Shown here: piece after piece, positions 41,768 through 51,283 of the stretch
Layout: the number at the start of each line of letters is the position of its first letter
Numbering within the stretch: position 1 is the first letter of the stretch
Assembly (NCBI GenBank): GCA_021414085.1
Contig: JAIOPC010000002.1
Coordinates: forward strand, 223,973 to 287,972
Reading direction: 5' to 3'
DNA: 64,000 nt
Source: Actinomycetes bacterium
GTDB taxonomy: Bacteria; Actinomycetota; Acidimicrobiia; Acidimicrobiales; Ilumatobacteraceae
Made by a program: the position numbers and the translations under genes
The notes under the pieces: generated by a model
Told to the model about the DNA's origin: nothing
What the model saw: only the letters and a program-made list of their open reading frames with translations
The model's database searches: none

Positions 41768-42331
41768 TCAGTTGGTGATGGGTTCGCCATCGGCGCCGAG
41801 TACGTACCACACGCCGCCGGAGCCCTGACCGTTGGTATCGCCGGGTGCCGAGTCGCCACCGAAGTAGTACAACGGGTGCCCGTTGAACGAGACCTGCGTT
41901 CCGTTCGGCCCATCGACGACCGCGAACAGCGCCTCATCGAGGCCATCACCAACATGCACGTGATCTTCGTCGGTCACAAATGCAGGCCATGCGCCAGCGC
42001 ACCCACCGGTGCAGGTCGGCGTGTCGGTGCCGTCGGGGGTATAGAGGTACAGCGTGTTGCCATCGCTGTCGGTGATGATCGAGCCGAGTGCGCTCTCCGT
42101 CAGGATCACATCGCCGCCTGAACCAGAGTCGTCGACGGATGTGTCGGTGGAATCATCGACGCTGGAGTCGGAGGCCTCCGCCACGGTGGTCGCCGACGGG
42201 AAGTCGTAGTCGCCCTTGCCCTCAGCTGGGGTTGTGACGTCGTCGCTGCTCTTGGCATCGTCGCCACACGCGGCGAGCCCGAAGGCGAGGCAAACAATGA
42301 CCGGTACGAACTTCAATCGGGTTGTAGACAT
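41768..42331 (-). CDS. Secreted-repeat lipoprotein (paralogue 2)
   Basis: The 187-residue protein has a signal peptide with lipobox VCLAFGLAACG, an acidic Ser/Asp linker and a secreted-repeat domain (TLYLYTPDGTDTPTCTGGCA, AWPAFV, then HPLYYFGGDSAPGDTNGQG). The same CxxxC and PGD-N-G features occur in the neighbour at 40855-41400, so the two are duplicates that diverged in the linker. The ATG at 42331 is used; the longer frame adds a poor N-terminus. Confidence 0.82.
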   Translation of the reverse strand: MSTTRLKFVPVIVCLAFGLAACGDDAKSSDDVTTPAEGKGDYDFPSATTVAEASDSSVDDSTDTSVDDSGSGGDVILTESALGSIITDSDGNTLYLYTPDGTDTPTCTGGCAGAWPAFVTDEDHVHVGDGLDEALFAVVDGPNGTQVSFNGHPLYYFGGDSAPGDTNGQGSGGVWYVLGADGEPITN

Positions 42332-42372
42332 GGGGAGAGACCGTACCGCAGGCGCTGGCAACACGATGCGCG

Positions 42373-42732
42373 GTGAGAGCCGAAAAACGTCCGCAACCAG
42401 TCATAACGTTGGCGCCCGTGGCCACGAAAGCGAACGGCGAGGAGCTCAGCTTCAGCGGAGAGATTTGGTACTGGCGCGGACCGTCGCCGTACCACTTCGT
42501 AACGGTGCCGGAAGCGCAGGCCACCGAGATACGCGACGTTGCGCGCGAGGTCACGTATGGCTGGGGCATGATCCCCGTCGAGGTGCGCGTCGGCGATACG
42601 AAGTTCCAGACCTCGTTGTGGCCCAAGAACGGTGGCTACATCGTGCCGATCAAGGATGTCGTGCGCCGCGCCGAGGAAGTCGATGATGGCGATGTGATCG
42701 ACATTCAGATGTCAGTGCGCCGCAAACGGTGA
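42373..42732 (+). CDS. DUF1905 domain protein
   Basis: The 119-residue protein matches DUF1905: FSGEIWYWRGPSPYHFVTVPEAQATEI at 28-54 and WGMIPVEVRVGDTKFQTSLWPKNGGYIVPIKDVVRRAE near the end. The family forms a small beta barrel of unknown function. The GTG at 42373 is the annotated start; a second GTG at 42418 is equally placed before the conserved part. Confidence 0.8.
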   Translation: MRAEKRPQPVITLAPVATKANGEELSFSGEIWYWRGPSPYHFVTVPEAQATEIRDVAREVTYGWGMIPVEVRVGDTKFQTSLWPKNGGYIVPIKDVVRRAEEVDDGDVIDIQMSVRRKR

Positions 42733-42753
42733 TAGCGCCGCGACCCCAACGAC

Positions 42754-43647
42754 CTACGCAACGAGCGCAGCAATAGCCGCGACGTGCTCGGGCGTCATGC
42801 CACAGCAGCCGCCGACAATCGTTGCCCCACTTGCGAGCCACTCGCCGACGAGTAAGCAATAGCTCGCAGGGTCGAGGTCGTCGCGAAACTCCGAGAGCCG
42901 ACTGTTGGCCTCGCCGGTATCGGTGTGCGCGGTAGCGAATCGGTTCGCGTAACCACCGATGCGCGCTCGGCCGGCCGCCGTCGGCACCGCAATAGAGATC
43001 GCATGGCTGATCGCTTCTGCCGGACTGCAGTTGAACATGACTGCCGTCGCACCAAGCTCGATCGCCGCCGACACCGCATCGGCAACTGCTTCGCCCGATG
43101 CGAGCGCGCCCTTCTGTTCTGGGTGCAAGTAGTACGAGATCCACAACGGCTTCGTCGATCCGCCGCTGCGCTCGAGCGCAGCACCAACCGCCTGCGCCTC
43201 GGCGATCGAGCCGAGTGTCTCACCCAACCAGAGATCGACGTGATCGCGTAAGCCGTCGACCAGCGGATCGATGATCGCCGGCGCTGCAGCCGTGTCGAAC
43301 AGGTCGGGCCGGTAGGACCCAAACAGCGGTGGGAGCGAACCGGCGACGGTCACTCCCGCCTTCGTCGCTGCTGCCTCGCGCGCCAGTCGGCCAGACAGTG
43401 CGGCCAGCTCGCGGGCGTCTGCGCGGAATCGATCGTCGCCGATGTGGAACGGAACGATGGCGTAGCTATTGGTGGTGATCACGTGTGCGCCGGCCTCGAT
43501 GAAGTTGCGGTGCGCCTGCACAACCCATTCGGGGCCCTCCCAAAGGGCCAGCGCCGACCATTCCGGTTGCCGGAACGGCGCACCAATACGCATCAACTCG
43601 CGGCCCATGCCGCCGTCCAACACCGTGACTGTGGCAGTCGCTCCCAT
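42754..43647 (-). CDS. Homocysteine S-methyltransferase family protein
   Basis: The 297-residue protein has the TIM-barrel homocysteine methyltransferase features: TVLDGGMGREL at the start, VMFNCSPAEA (zinc cysteine) and GATIVGGCCGMTPEHV (the paired zinc cysteines). It transfers a methyl group from a betaine, S-methylmethionine or similar donor to homocysteine to make methionine. The donor cannot be told from sequence. It is divergent from the acyl-CoA dehydrogenase gene. Confidence 0.9.
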   Translation of the reverse strand: MGATATVTVLDGGMGRELMRIGAPFRQPEWSALALWEGPEWVVQAHRNFIEAGAHVITTNSYAIVPFHIGDDRFRADARELAALSGRLAREAAATKAGVTVAGSLPPLFGSYRPDLFDTAAAPAIIDPLVDGLRDHVDLWLGETLGSIAEAQAVGAALERSGGSTKPLWISYYLHPEQKGALASGEAVADAVSAAIELGATAVMFNCSPAEAISHAISIAVPTAAGRARIGGYANRFATAHTDTGEANSRLSEFRDDLDPASYCLLVGEWLASGATIVGGCCGMTPEHVAAIAALVA

Positions 43648-43684
43648 AGGTTTGTCTTTCTACCGCAATTGCAGGAGGCAACTG

Positions 43685-44908
43685 ATGTTTGAGTGGAGCG
43701 AAGAGCACCAAATGATTCGCGAGGCGGTGAAGCGCTTCGTCGACGAGGAAGTGCGCCCGCATGTGGAGGAACTCGAGCACGGCGACCTGCCGCCGTACGA
43801 CATCATTCGCAAGATGCTGAAGACGTTCGGCATGGACGCGCTCGCGCGCGATCGATTCGCCACGCAGATCGCGCGTGAGAAGTCGGCGGCCGAGCGCGAC
43901 GAGAAGCCGAAGGAAGCAAGCGGTGGCGGCCGCGATGCGGGCATGAGCATGATCCCCACGATCGAGCTGTGTCGCGTGTGTCCGGGCATGGTGACGGCGA
44001 TGGGCGTCAGCATGGGCCTGGCGTCCGCCGCGATCATGTCGAAGGGGACGATTGCGCAGAAGGAACGCTGGGCGCTCGACCTGATGACGATGGACAAGGT
44101 CGGCGCATGGGCGATCACCGAACCGGGTTCCGGTAGCGATGCATTCGGCTCGATGAAGAGCACGGCTCGCCGCGATGGTGACGACTACATCCTCAACGGC
44201 AGCAAGACGTTCATCACCAACGGGCCGTACGCCGACACGACGATCTTCATCTGCAAGCTCGATGAGGGCAACCCGCCCGAGCAACGCAAGGTGTTGTCGT
44301 TCGTACTCGATCGCGGCATGCCCGGGTTCGTGCAATCGAAGCCATTGCGCAAGATGGGCATGCACTCGTCGCCCACTGGCGAACTCTTTCTCGACGACGT
44401 GCGCGTCGGCCGCGATCGTTTGATCGGCGAGACCGAGGACCTGCCCGCTGGCGGTCGCGATGGGGCGAAAGCCACGTTCATGATCGAGCGCAGCGGTGTC
44501 GCCGCGATGGCGCTGGGCGTGATCGAAGAGTGCCTGGAACTGAGCGTGCAATATGCGAAGGACCGCGTGCAGTTCGGCAAGCCAATCGGCGAGTTCCAGT
44601 TGATCCAGGAGAAGTTGGCTCGCATGGAAGTTGCTCGCCTCAACGTGCAGAACCTGGTGTTCCGCACGATCGAGATGAGTGCGTCCGGTCACTTGATGAC
44701 GCTGGCGGAAGCATCGGCGATGAAGCTGTACTCCGCCCGGGCTGCCAGTGAAGTCGCGATGGAAGCAGTGCAGCTCCACGGCGGCAACGGCTACATGAGC
44801 GAGTTCCGCGTCGAGCAACTCGCACGCGACGCCAAGGTGCTGCAGATCTACGCCGGCACCGACGAAATCCAGATCACCCACATCGCCAAGGATCTCCTCC
44901 GCCGCTGA
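43685..44908 (+). CDS. Acyl-CoA dehydrogenase
   Basis: The 407-residue flavoenzyme has the AcdA pattern: MFEWSEEHQMIREAVKRFVDEEV, the FAD-binding AWAITEPGSGSDAF, SKTFITNGPYAD, and AVQLHGGNGYMSEFRVEQLARDAKVLQIYAGTDEIQ at the C-terminus. It introduces the first double bond in a beta-oxidation-like cycle; electrons go to ETF. The ATG at 43685 has an AGGAGG Shine-Dalgarno sequence; the upstream extension to 43469 is antisense to the methyltransferase gene. Substrate chain length cannot be inferred. Confidence 0.92.
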   Translation: MFEWSEEHQMIREAVKRFVDEEVRPHVEELEHGDLPPYDIIRKMLKTFGMDALARDRFATQIAREKSAAERDEKPKEASGGGRDAGMSMIPTIELCRVCPGMVTAMGVSMGLASAAIMSKGTIAQKERWALDLMTMDKVGAWAITEPGSGSDAFGSMKSTARRDGDDYILNGSKTFITNGPYADTTIFICKLDEGNPPEQRKVLSFVLDRGMPGFVQSKPLRKMGMHSSPTGELFLDDVRVGRDRLIGETEDLPAGGRDGAKATFMIERSGVAAMALGVIEECLELSVQYAKDRVQFGKPIGEFQLIQEKLARMEVARLNVQNLVFRTIEMSASGHLMTLAEASAMKLYSARAASEVAMEAVQLHGGNGYMSEFRVEQLARDAKVLQIYAGTDEIQITHIAKDLLRR

Positions 44909-44919
44909 ACTTCGGGTCC

Positions 44920-44985
44920 GGGGGGTTTCCTGCCGCACCCGGGCCAGCCGGGGGTTTCATGCACGCTTTCAGGCACGAAACCCCC
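44920..44985. repeat. REP-like palindromic repeat, copy 2
   Basis: GGGGGGTTTCCTGC (44920-44933) and GGGGGTTTCATGC (44950-44962) with the inverted GCACGAAACCCCC (44973-44985). Located 12 nt after the acyl-CoA dehydrogenase stop. Confidence 0.7.
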
Positions 44986-45079
44986 GACGCCGCTGTTTCC
45001 GAGCACGTAAACGTGGCACCAGAGCTCCGGGTTACTTATGGCTCTTTCGCGCGACTGCAGCGAGGCACACACTGAACGT

Positions 45080-45751
45080 GTGAAACGACTCGTCGCGCTT
45101 CTGGCTGCGCTCACGCTGGTCGCTGCCTGTTCCAGTGAGCGATCATCGACTGCTGGCTCGACCGACACGACCGACACGACTGGCACGACCACCGGGGACA
45201 CGACCACCGGGGACACGACGCCAGAGCCGACCGCCGACACGACAACCCTTCCCACGCCCACCACCGTCGCCGAGCCGACCACCACCGCCGCCTGCGTGCC
45301 CGAAGGCGACATCGCGCCGCAGAGCAGTGACGATCCGCTGCTCATGTCCAGCTTGGTCGGGGTTGACATCCGCACCGGAGTTCATCCTTGTTTTGAACGG
45401 ATCGTCATCGAGTTGGGCGGCACCGGCGACTTTCCCGGCTGGACGGTCCAGTACGTGGACGACCCGGTGCGCCTCGGAGAAAGCGACAACTTCGTAGAAA
45501 TCGCGGGTGACGCCACGCTGCAGGTGGTCATGCGCATGTGGATGCCGAGCATGGAGGGTGCCGGATACACCGGCCCCAACCAATTCGTTCCCGAGAGCGT
45601 GTTTCATATCCTCGAACTTCGGGAAACAGAGAACTTCGAAGGCATCTGCATCTGGTCGATCGGGCTGGATGCGGAGTATTCATTCACCGTCCATGTGCTG
45701 CAGGGCCCGGAACGCCTGGTCATTGACGTTCAGGTTCCTCCCGAAAGTTGA
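45080..45751 (+). CDS. AMIN-like secreted lipoprotein
   Basis: The 223-residue protein starts at GTG 45080 (VKRLVALLAALTLVAAC, lipobox ending in Cys), has a long Thr/Asp linker, and then a folded domain. The domain (VGVDIRTGVHPCFERIVIELGGTGDFPGWTVQYV through ERLVIDVQVP) resembles the AMIN-like beta-sandwich that anchors cell-wall and secretion proteins to the envelope. No enzyme domain follows. An upstream ATG at 45038 would place a non-signal stretch before the hydrophobic helix. Confidence 0.75.
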   Translation: MKRLVALLAALTLVAACSSERSSTAGSTDTTDTTGTTTGDTTTGDTTPEPTADTTTLPTPTTVAEPTTTAACVPEGDIAPQSSDDPLLMSSLVGVDIRTGVHPCFERIVIELGGTGDFPGWTVQYVDDPVRLGESDNFVEIAGDATLQVVMRMWMPSMEGAGYTGPNQFVPESVFHILELRETENFEGICIWSIGLDAEYSFTVHVLQGPERLVIDVQVPPES

Positions 45752-45799
45752 TACACCACGTAGCAGGATTTCTGATACCTCCTAGATAGGATCGTCGTC

Positions 45800-48292
45800 A
45801 TGGCACTCGACCCAAAGAAGTGGACGCTCAAGACCAACGAGGCATTCGCTGCGGCTCTCGACCATGCGAAGTCGCTCAGCAACCCGGAATTGACCCCCGA
45901 CCACCTGCTCGCGGCGCTGATGCGCCAAGACGACACGATCGTGCCGGCGGTTCTGGCCAAGCTGGGTTCGGCGCCGCTGATGGTGCGCAATCAGGCCGAC
46001 GAAGCCGTCGCCAAGCTGCCCAAAGCGTTCGGTGGCAGCGAACCCCGTCTGAGCCGCGAACTCGACAATGTGCTGCAGAACGCACAGCAGTACCAGAAGG
46101 ATCTGAAGGACGACTTCCTCTCGGTCGAGCATCTGTTGCTCGCGATGAACCAGCGACTCGGTGTTGGCAGCGAGGAGTTGCTGCAGGCGTTGAAGGAAGT
46201 GCGCGGCGCGCATCGCGTCACCAGTCAGACGCCGGAGGAGAACTTCGCCGCGCTCGAGAAGTACGGGCAAGACCTCACCCAGCGCGCCCGCGACGGCAAG
46301 ATCGATCCGGTCATCGGCCGCGACGACGAGATCCGCCGTGTCATCCAAGTGCTCAGCCGGCGCACAAAGAACAACCCGGTGTTGATTGGCGAACCCGGCG
46401 TCGGCAAGACGGCGATCGTCGAAGGGCTCGCGCGCCGAATCGCCGACGGCGACGTACCCGAGGGTTTGAAGAACAAGCGGCTGATCGCGCTCGACATCGG
46501 CAGCATGCTCGCTGGCGCGAAGTATCGGGGCGAGTTCGAAGAGCGGTTGAAGGCGGTGCTGAAGGAGATCACCGATGCGGCCGGCGAGGTCATCACGTTC
46601 GTCGACGAGTTGCACACGATCGTTGGTGCCGGTGGCGCCGAGGGCGCGATGGATGCGGGCAACATGATCAAGCCGATGCTCGCTCGTGGCGAGCTGCGCA
46701 TGATCGGCGCAACCACGCTCGACGAGTACCGCAAGTACGTCGAGAAGGATCCTGCGCTCGAACGCCGCTTCCAGCAGGTGTACGTCGGCGAGCCGAGCGT
46801 GGAAGACACGATCGGCATCCTGCGCGGCCTGAAGGAGCGCTACGAGGTGCACCACGGCGTGCGCATTCAAGACAGCGCGCTCGTCAGCGCGGCGGTGCTG
46901 TCGAACCGCTACCTCACCAACCGCTTCTTGCCCGACAAGGCGATCGACCTGATGGACGAGGCCGCCAGCAAGCTGCGCATCGAGATCGACTCGGTGCCGA
47001 CCGAGATCGATGTTGTGCAACGCCGCATCCTGCAACTCGAAATCGAGCAAGTGGCGCTGGCCAACGAGACCGACTCCGCGTCGAAGGAACGCCTCGAGAC
47101 TTTGGTCGATGAACTCGCCGCGCTCAACGCGCAGGTGCACACCATGCGGGTGCACTGGGAGGGTGAGAAGCAGGCGATCGACGCGATTCGTTCGCTGAAG
47201 GAAGAACTCGAGCAGCTGCGCACTCAGCTGGAACGCGAGGCCGACCTGAACGTCGCGGCCGAGATCCGTTTCGGTCGCATTCCCGAACTGGAACGGCGCA
47301 TCGACGCAGCAACCACACATCTCGACGAGCTTCAGCTCGGTAACCGCATGCTGAAGGAAGAGGTCGACGCGGAAGACATCGCTGAGGTCGTCAGCAAGTG
47401 GACGGGCGTGCCGGTGAGTCGGTTGATGGAGGGCGAGATGTCGAAGCTCGTCCATCTCGAAGAGCAGTTGCATCAGCGCGTGATCGGGCAGGACGAAGCC
47501 GTCACCGCGGTGGCGAACGCAATCCGCCGCTCGCGTGCCGGGCTCTCCGACCTCAACCGTCCGATTGGTTCGTTCATGTTCCTCGGCCCCACCGGCGTCG
47601 GCAAGACCGAGTTGGCACGTGCGGTCGCTGAGTATCTGTTCGACGACGACAAGGCAATGGTGCGCATCGACATGGGCGAATACATGGAGAAGTTCTCCGT
47701 GACTCGCCTGATTGGCGCGCCCCCTGGATACGTCGGTTACGACGAGGGTGGGCAGCTCACCGAAGCGGTGCGCCGTCGCCCCTACTGCGTGATCCTGCTC
47801 GACGAGATCGAGAAGGCGCACCCCGATGTGTTCAACGTGCTGCTGCAGGTGCTCGACGATGGTCGTCTCACCGACGGCCAGGGCCGCACCGTCGACTTCA
47901 CCAACGTGGTGTTGATCATGACCAGCAACCTGCCGGGTGAGCCGTCCACATTCTTCCGGCCAGAGTTCATCAACCGCGTCGACGACATCATTCGTTTCCG
48001 CTCGTTGACCGAAGTGGATCTGCAACGCATCGTCGTCATTCAGCTCGAGCGGCTGCGCACACGTATGGCCGAGCGCCGCATCACGCTGACGCTCTCCGAG
48101 GCGGCAATGAAGTGGCTTGCGCACGAGGGCTACGACCCGGCGTTCGGCGCCCGACCGCTGAAGCGCCTGATCCAACGCGAGCTCGCCGACCCAGCCGCGT
48201 TGCTGATCCTGGAAGGCAAGGCTGGCGAAGGCGACACCATCACCGTCGACGTAGCCGGCGACAAGCTGACCATCACCGCCACTAGCGCGTGA
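45800..48292 (+). CDS. clpB: ATP-dependent chaperone ClpB
   Basis: The 830-residue protein has an N-terminal Clp-N domain, Walker A GEPGVGKT (about 197-204), a middle coiled-coil ([27 protein letters not shown] to [12 protein letters not shown]) and a second Walker A GPTGVGKT near 597-604. This coiled-coil distinguishes ClpB from ClpA/C. It pulls proteins from aggregates with DnaK. There is no HAIR or CIRCE element visible upstream. The stretch after TSNLP ([17 protein letters not shown]) is shorter than in E. coli. Confidence 0.94.
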   Translation: MALDPKKWTLKTNEAFAAALDHAKSLSNPELTPDHLLAALMRQDDTIVPAVLAKLGSAPLMVRNQADEAVAKLPKAFGGSEPRLSRELDNVLQNAQQYQKDLKDDFLSVEHLLLAMNQRLGVGSEELLQALKEVRGAHRVTSQTPEENFAALEKYGQDLTQRARDGKIDPVIGRDDEIRRVIQVLSRRTKNNPVLIGEPGVGKTAIVEGLARRIADGDVPEGLKNKRLIALDIGSMLAGAKYRGEFEERLKAVLKEITDAAGEVITFVDELHTIVGAGGAEGAMDAGNMIKPMLARGELRMIGATTLDEYRKYVEKDPALERRFQQVYVGEPSVEDTIGILRGLKERYEVHHGVRIQDSALVSAAVLSNRYLTNRFLPDKAIDLMDEAASKLRIEIDSVPTEIDVVQRRILQLEIEQVALANETDSASKERLETLVDELAALNAQVHTMRVHWEGEKQAIDAIRSLKEELEQLRTQLEREADLNVAAEIRFGRIPELERRIDAATTHLDELQLGNRMLKEEVDAEDIAEVVSKWTGVPVSRLMEGEMSKLVHLEEQLHQRVIGQDEAVTAVANAIRRSRAGLSDLNRPIGSFMFLGPTGVGKTELARAVAEYLFDDDKAMVRIDMGEYMEKFSVTRLIGAPPGYVGYDEGGQLTEAVRRRPYCVILLDEIEKAHPDVFNVLLQVLDDGRLTDGQGRTVDFTNVVLIMTSNLPGEPSTFFRPEFINRVDDIIRFRSLTEVDLQRIVVIQLERLRTRMAERRITLTLSEAAMKWLAHEGYDPAFGARPLKRLIQRELADPAALLILEGKAGEGDTITVDVAGDKLTITATSA

Positions 48293-48348
48293 GTGGGATC
48301 TCTAGGACTCTGGTTGGCGACGGTCTCTGCCGCTCACTGACCGGGTGT

Positions 48349-48415
48349 GGGGGGTTTGATACACGTTTTCCGGCATGAACCCCCCCCCCCCCCCCCCGCA
48401 CGCACGAAACCCCCC
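48349..48415. repeat. REP-like palindromic repeat, copy 3, with 18-C homopolymer
   Basis: GGGGGGTTTGAT (48349-48360), then GCATGAA followed by an uninterrupted run of 18 C (48380-48397), then GCACGAAACCCCCC (48402-48415). It lies between the convergent clpB and ABC permease genes. The C run is at the place where the other copies have five or six C. Confidence 0.7.
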
Positions 48416-48416
48416 G

Positions 48417-49178
48417 CTAACTGCGGCGGTAGCGGCGGACTGCTAGCGGCGCCATCACCGCGATGATCGCGAGCGACCACGCGATAGCGCCCCACACGTA
48501 CGCGCTGGGATACTCGGAGCCGCCGAGCATCAGCGAGCGCACGGCCTTGGCGGTGATGCTGACCGGTTGCCGCTCGGCCCACCAACGCAACGGCCCGGGC
48601 ATTGTGCGCGGATCGACGAACGCGCTCGAGGCGAACACCAGCGGCGCAAGCAACGGGAACGCCGCGGCTTGCGCGGCCTCGCCGTTGGGCACCAGCAAAC
48701 CGATCAACGCGAAGATCCAGCACAGCGCCAAACCAAACAACACCATCACAAAGACTCCGGCCGCGACTTGCAGCACGCTGGTGTGCGTGCGGAAGCCAAC
48801 GAGGAAACCGACAGCCAACATCAACAGCACGATCAGCACGTTGCGCACGGTGTCGGCCAACACGCGCCCGCCAAGAACCGCCGAGCGGCTCATCGGCAGC
48901 GACTGCAACCGTTCGAGCAAACCCTTGTTCTGGTCCTCGGCGAGCCCGACGGCGGTGTTGATCGCGCCGAACGCGACGGTCTGCACGAACACACCCGGCA
49001 TCAGGTAGTCGACGTAACGACCACCCGGGACTTGAATAGCGCCGCCGAAGACGTAGCGGAACATGAACACGAAGATCAACGGCTGCACCAACGAGAACAC
49101 GAGCAACTGCGGAACACGACGAATCACCGTCAGGTTGCGCCACACCATGGCGAGCGTGTCGCGTACGGCCCATCTCAT
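48417..49178 (-). CDS. ABC-2 type exporter permease (DrrB-like)
   Basis: The 253-residue protein has six predicted helices with the ABC-2 membrane domain. DYLMPGVFVQTVAFGAINTAVGLAEDQNKGLLERLQSLPMSRSAVLGGRV is the characteristic DrrB block. With the next gene it forms an exporter of drugs, lipids or natural products. It starts within the upstream ATPase gene (4-bp ATGA overlap). Confidence 0.88.
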   Translation of the reverse strand: MRWAVRDTLAMVWRNLTVIRRVPQLLVFSLVQPLIFVFMFRYVFGGAIQVPGGRYVDYLMPGVFVQTVAFGAINTAVGLAEDQNKGLLERLQSLPMSRSAVLGGRVLADTVRNVLIVLLMLAVGFLVGFRTHTSVLQVAAGVFVMVLFGLALCWIFALIGLLVPNGEAAQAAAFPLLAPLVFASSAFVDPRTMPGPLRWWAERQPVSITAKAVRSLMLGGSEYPSAYVWGAIAWSLAIIAVMAPLAVRRYRRS

Positions 49179-50128
49179 GACGTCGCTCCGGTACCAGTGA
49201 GGGTGAGGAACACATCGTCAAGCGTCGGCTCGCGCAACGCCACATGGCTGACTGCGATGTTGGCGGCCGACAACTGGTTCATGGCGTCGCGCAACGTTGC
49301 TGGCCCGGCTGTCATCACCAAGCGCACGATGGTGCCAGCGGCGACAGTGCCGCCGAGTGTTTTCGCCGCCGACTTGGCGACCGTGGGGCTGGCGAACTCG
49401 AACTCGATGACGGTGTCGCCAAGACGCGCCTTCAACTGCTTGGCTGTTCCTTCGGCGGCAATCAGTCCCTTGTCGATCACGACGATGTTGTCGGCAAGAC
49501 GATCGGCTTCTTCCAGGTACTGCGTAGTGAGCAACACCGTGGTGCCGTCGGCCACCAACGATTCGATGACGCCCCACAAATCGAGGCGGCTCGCCGGATC
49601 GAGGCCTGTGGTCGGTTCGTCGAGAAACAGCACGGGTGGCCGCGACACAAGCGCGGCACCGAGATCCAGTCGGCGGCGCATTCCGCCCGAGTAGGTGCGC
49701 ACCGGCCGATTGCCGGCATCGACAAGACCGAACTGATCGAGCAACTGGTCGGCCCGATCGCGCGACGTTGAACGACCAAGGTGCGATAGGCGGCCTACGA
49801 GCTCAAGGTTCTCGCGGCCCGTCAGGTTCTCGTCGACGGCCGCGTTCTGGCCCGCGAGACCAATGCTGCGGCGCACGTCCTGTGCCTGCGTGAGGACATC
49901 GAAGCCGTGCACCATCGCGCGGCCACTGTCGGGCTTCAGCACGGTGGCGAGCATGCGCACCACCGTCGTCTTGCCCGCGCCGTTGACGCCGAGCAATCCC
50001 AGCACCGAACCACGCGGAACCGTGAGTGAGATGTTGTCGACCGCGACTACTTCGCCAAACGTTCTGCGCAGCTCTTCGGCAACGATGGCGCCAGTCGCTG
50101 AACTACCAGCCGTTGAACTCCCAGTCAT
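49175..50128 (-). CDS. ABC exporter ATP-binding protein (DrrA-like)
   Basis: The 317-residue ATPase has Walker A GVNGAGKTT, signature YSGGMRRRLDL, Walker B VLFLDEPTTGLDP, and the long DrrA-type C-terminal part (TLDDVFLTLTG). It drives the adjacent DrrB-like permease. The substrate is unknown. The LtrA gene upstream ends before it; the ATPase begins the two-gene operon. Confidence 0.9.
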   Translation of the reverse strand: MTGSSTAGSSATGAIVAEELRRTFGEVVAVDNISLTVPRGSVLGLLGVNGAGKTTVVRMLATVLKPDSGRAMVHGFDVLTQAQDVRRSIGLAGQNAAVDENLTGRENLELVGRLSHLGRSTSRDRADQLLDQFGLVDAGNRPVRTYSGGMRRRLDLGAALVSRPPVLFLDEPTTGLDPASRLDLWGVIESLVADGTTVLLTTQYLEEADRLADNIVVIDKGLIAAEGTAKQLKARLGDTVIEFEFASPTVAKSAAKTLGGTVAAGTIVRLVMTAGPATLRDAMNQLSAANIAVSHVALREPTLDDVFLTLTGTGATS

Positions 50129-50137
50129 GCGCCGATT

Positions 50138-51283
50138 CTAAGAGGGGTTCGCAGAATTCGCCGCGCGATACCGCTTGAGGCTCAGTGACTGAGACAGGCC
50201 GATCAGCAGCGCCACGCCACCGACGACAACCAACGCTGGAAGCTGGCCGCCCAGCACGCACAACGCCGCCACCGCAACAACCACCAGCACACGATCCCAC
50301 GCGAACTGCTTGGCGATCCGAACGCGCAGCATGAACAGCCCGCCCACGAACGCTGCTACCGCCGAGGCGAGCAACCAGCGATCGTTGAGCGCGAGGTGGC
50401 CGAACGGATGAGCAACGATGTGCTTGACGACTCCCGCGTAAAGGACGAGCCCGAACGCCAGCGGAAAGTGCCCGAAGGTGAACACATCGCGTGCAAGCAC
50501 GCCCCGTTGACTGGCAGTCGCATCGCGCAGCGTTCGTTCGACAACCTCGGGGATGTACGCGAAGTAGGTCCACCACAGCACGCACGCAAGTCCCACCGAT
50601 ACCACAATCGCGAAAGCAGTACCGCGGGCGAGGCCAACGTCGGTAGCGCTCGCCCCGGCCGCAACCAGTACTTCACCGAGCGAGATGATGATGAACAGTG
50701 AGTGGCGTTCCGCGAAGTGCACGGAGTTGATGGCCCACTCGCCCCTGGTCGCAGTAAAACCCCCGACGATGTTCAACACCGCGGCGATGACCCATGCGGA
50801 GATGCGCCAGCCGTCGTGCAAGAACGCGCCGATGAACACCAGCACCGGCGCGATCGAAACGACCGACGCATAGCCAATGAACCCAGCTCGAGTTGCCGCG
50901 CTACGCAGGGCTTGCGAACCAGTGATGCCAAGCACGACGAGTTGCACACCGAGATAGGCAGCCCCGAACCACACTGCGTCGTGGTGGAACGCCTCGGGAA
51001 TGGCGATCGTCATCAGCAGCGTCACGGGCATCAGGCACAGCACGAGCACGCGAGTGGTGGCCACCTGCTGTAGGTCGATCGCCGAACCCGCCCACGTGAA
51101 CTGCGACCACTGCCACCACACCAAGAACGCGATCAGCGCGCCCTTCGCAACGCCGACGCCGCCGGGGTTGTGCGAGATGAACGAAGCAACCTGCGTGATC
51201 GCGAACACGAAGACGAGATCCAAGAACAACTCAAGGTTGTTAGCGTGGCGTTCAACCACTTCTGTTGGTTCAGTGGTGGTCAT
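50138..51283 (-). CDS. LtrA-family membrane protein
   Basis: The 381-residue protein has about ten helices and the LtrA pattern: NNLELFLDLVFVFAITQVA at the start, WWQWSQFTWAGSAIDLQ, and ERHSLFIIISLGEVLVA. LtrA ('low temperature requirement A') proteins are conserved membrane proteins of uncertain function. The ATG at 51283 overlaps the amidase stop (ATGA). The longer frame to 51508 is antisense-like. Confidence 0.87.
   Translation of the reverse strand: MTTTEPTEVVERHANNLELFLDLVFVFAITQVASFISHNPGGVGVAKGALIAFLVWWQWSQFTWAGSAIDLQQVATTRVLVLCLMPVTLLMTIAIPEAFHHDAVWFGAAYLGVQLVVLGITGSQALRSAATRAGFIGYASVVSIAPVLVFIGAFLHDGWRISAWVIAAVLNIVGGFTATRGEWAINSVHFAERHSLFIIISLGEVLVAAGASATDVGLARGTAFAIVVSVGLACVLWWTYFAYIPEVVERTLRDATASQRGVLARDVFTFGHFPLAFGLVLYAGVVKHIVAHPFGHLALNDRWLLASAVAAFVGGLFMLRVRIAKQFAWDRVLVVVAVAALCVLGGQLPALVVVGGVALLIGLSQSLSLKRYRAANSANPS

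Noticed and set aside
43466..44938. Minus-strand frame of 490 codons opposite the acyl-CoA dehydrogenase
   Set aside because: Antisense shadow; the plus-strand product is a complete acyl-CoA dehydrogenase with a good ribosome binding site.
45782..48175. Long minus-strand open frame (797 codons) opposite clpB
   Set aside because: It is an antisense open frame caused by GC-rich codon bias. Its translation is rich in His/Arg/Leu with no domain, while the plus strand encodes a full ClpB.
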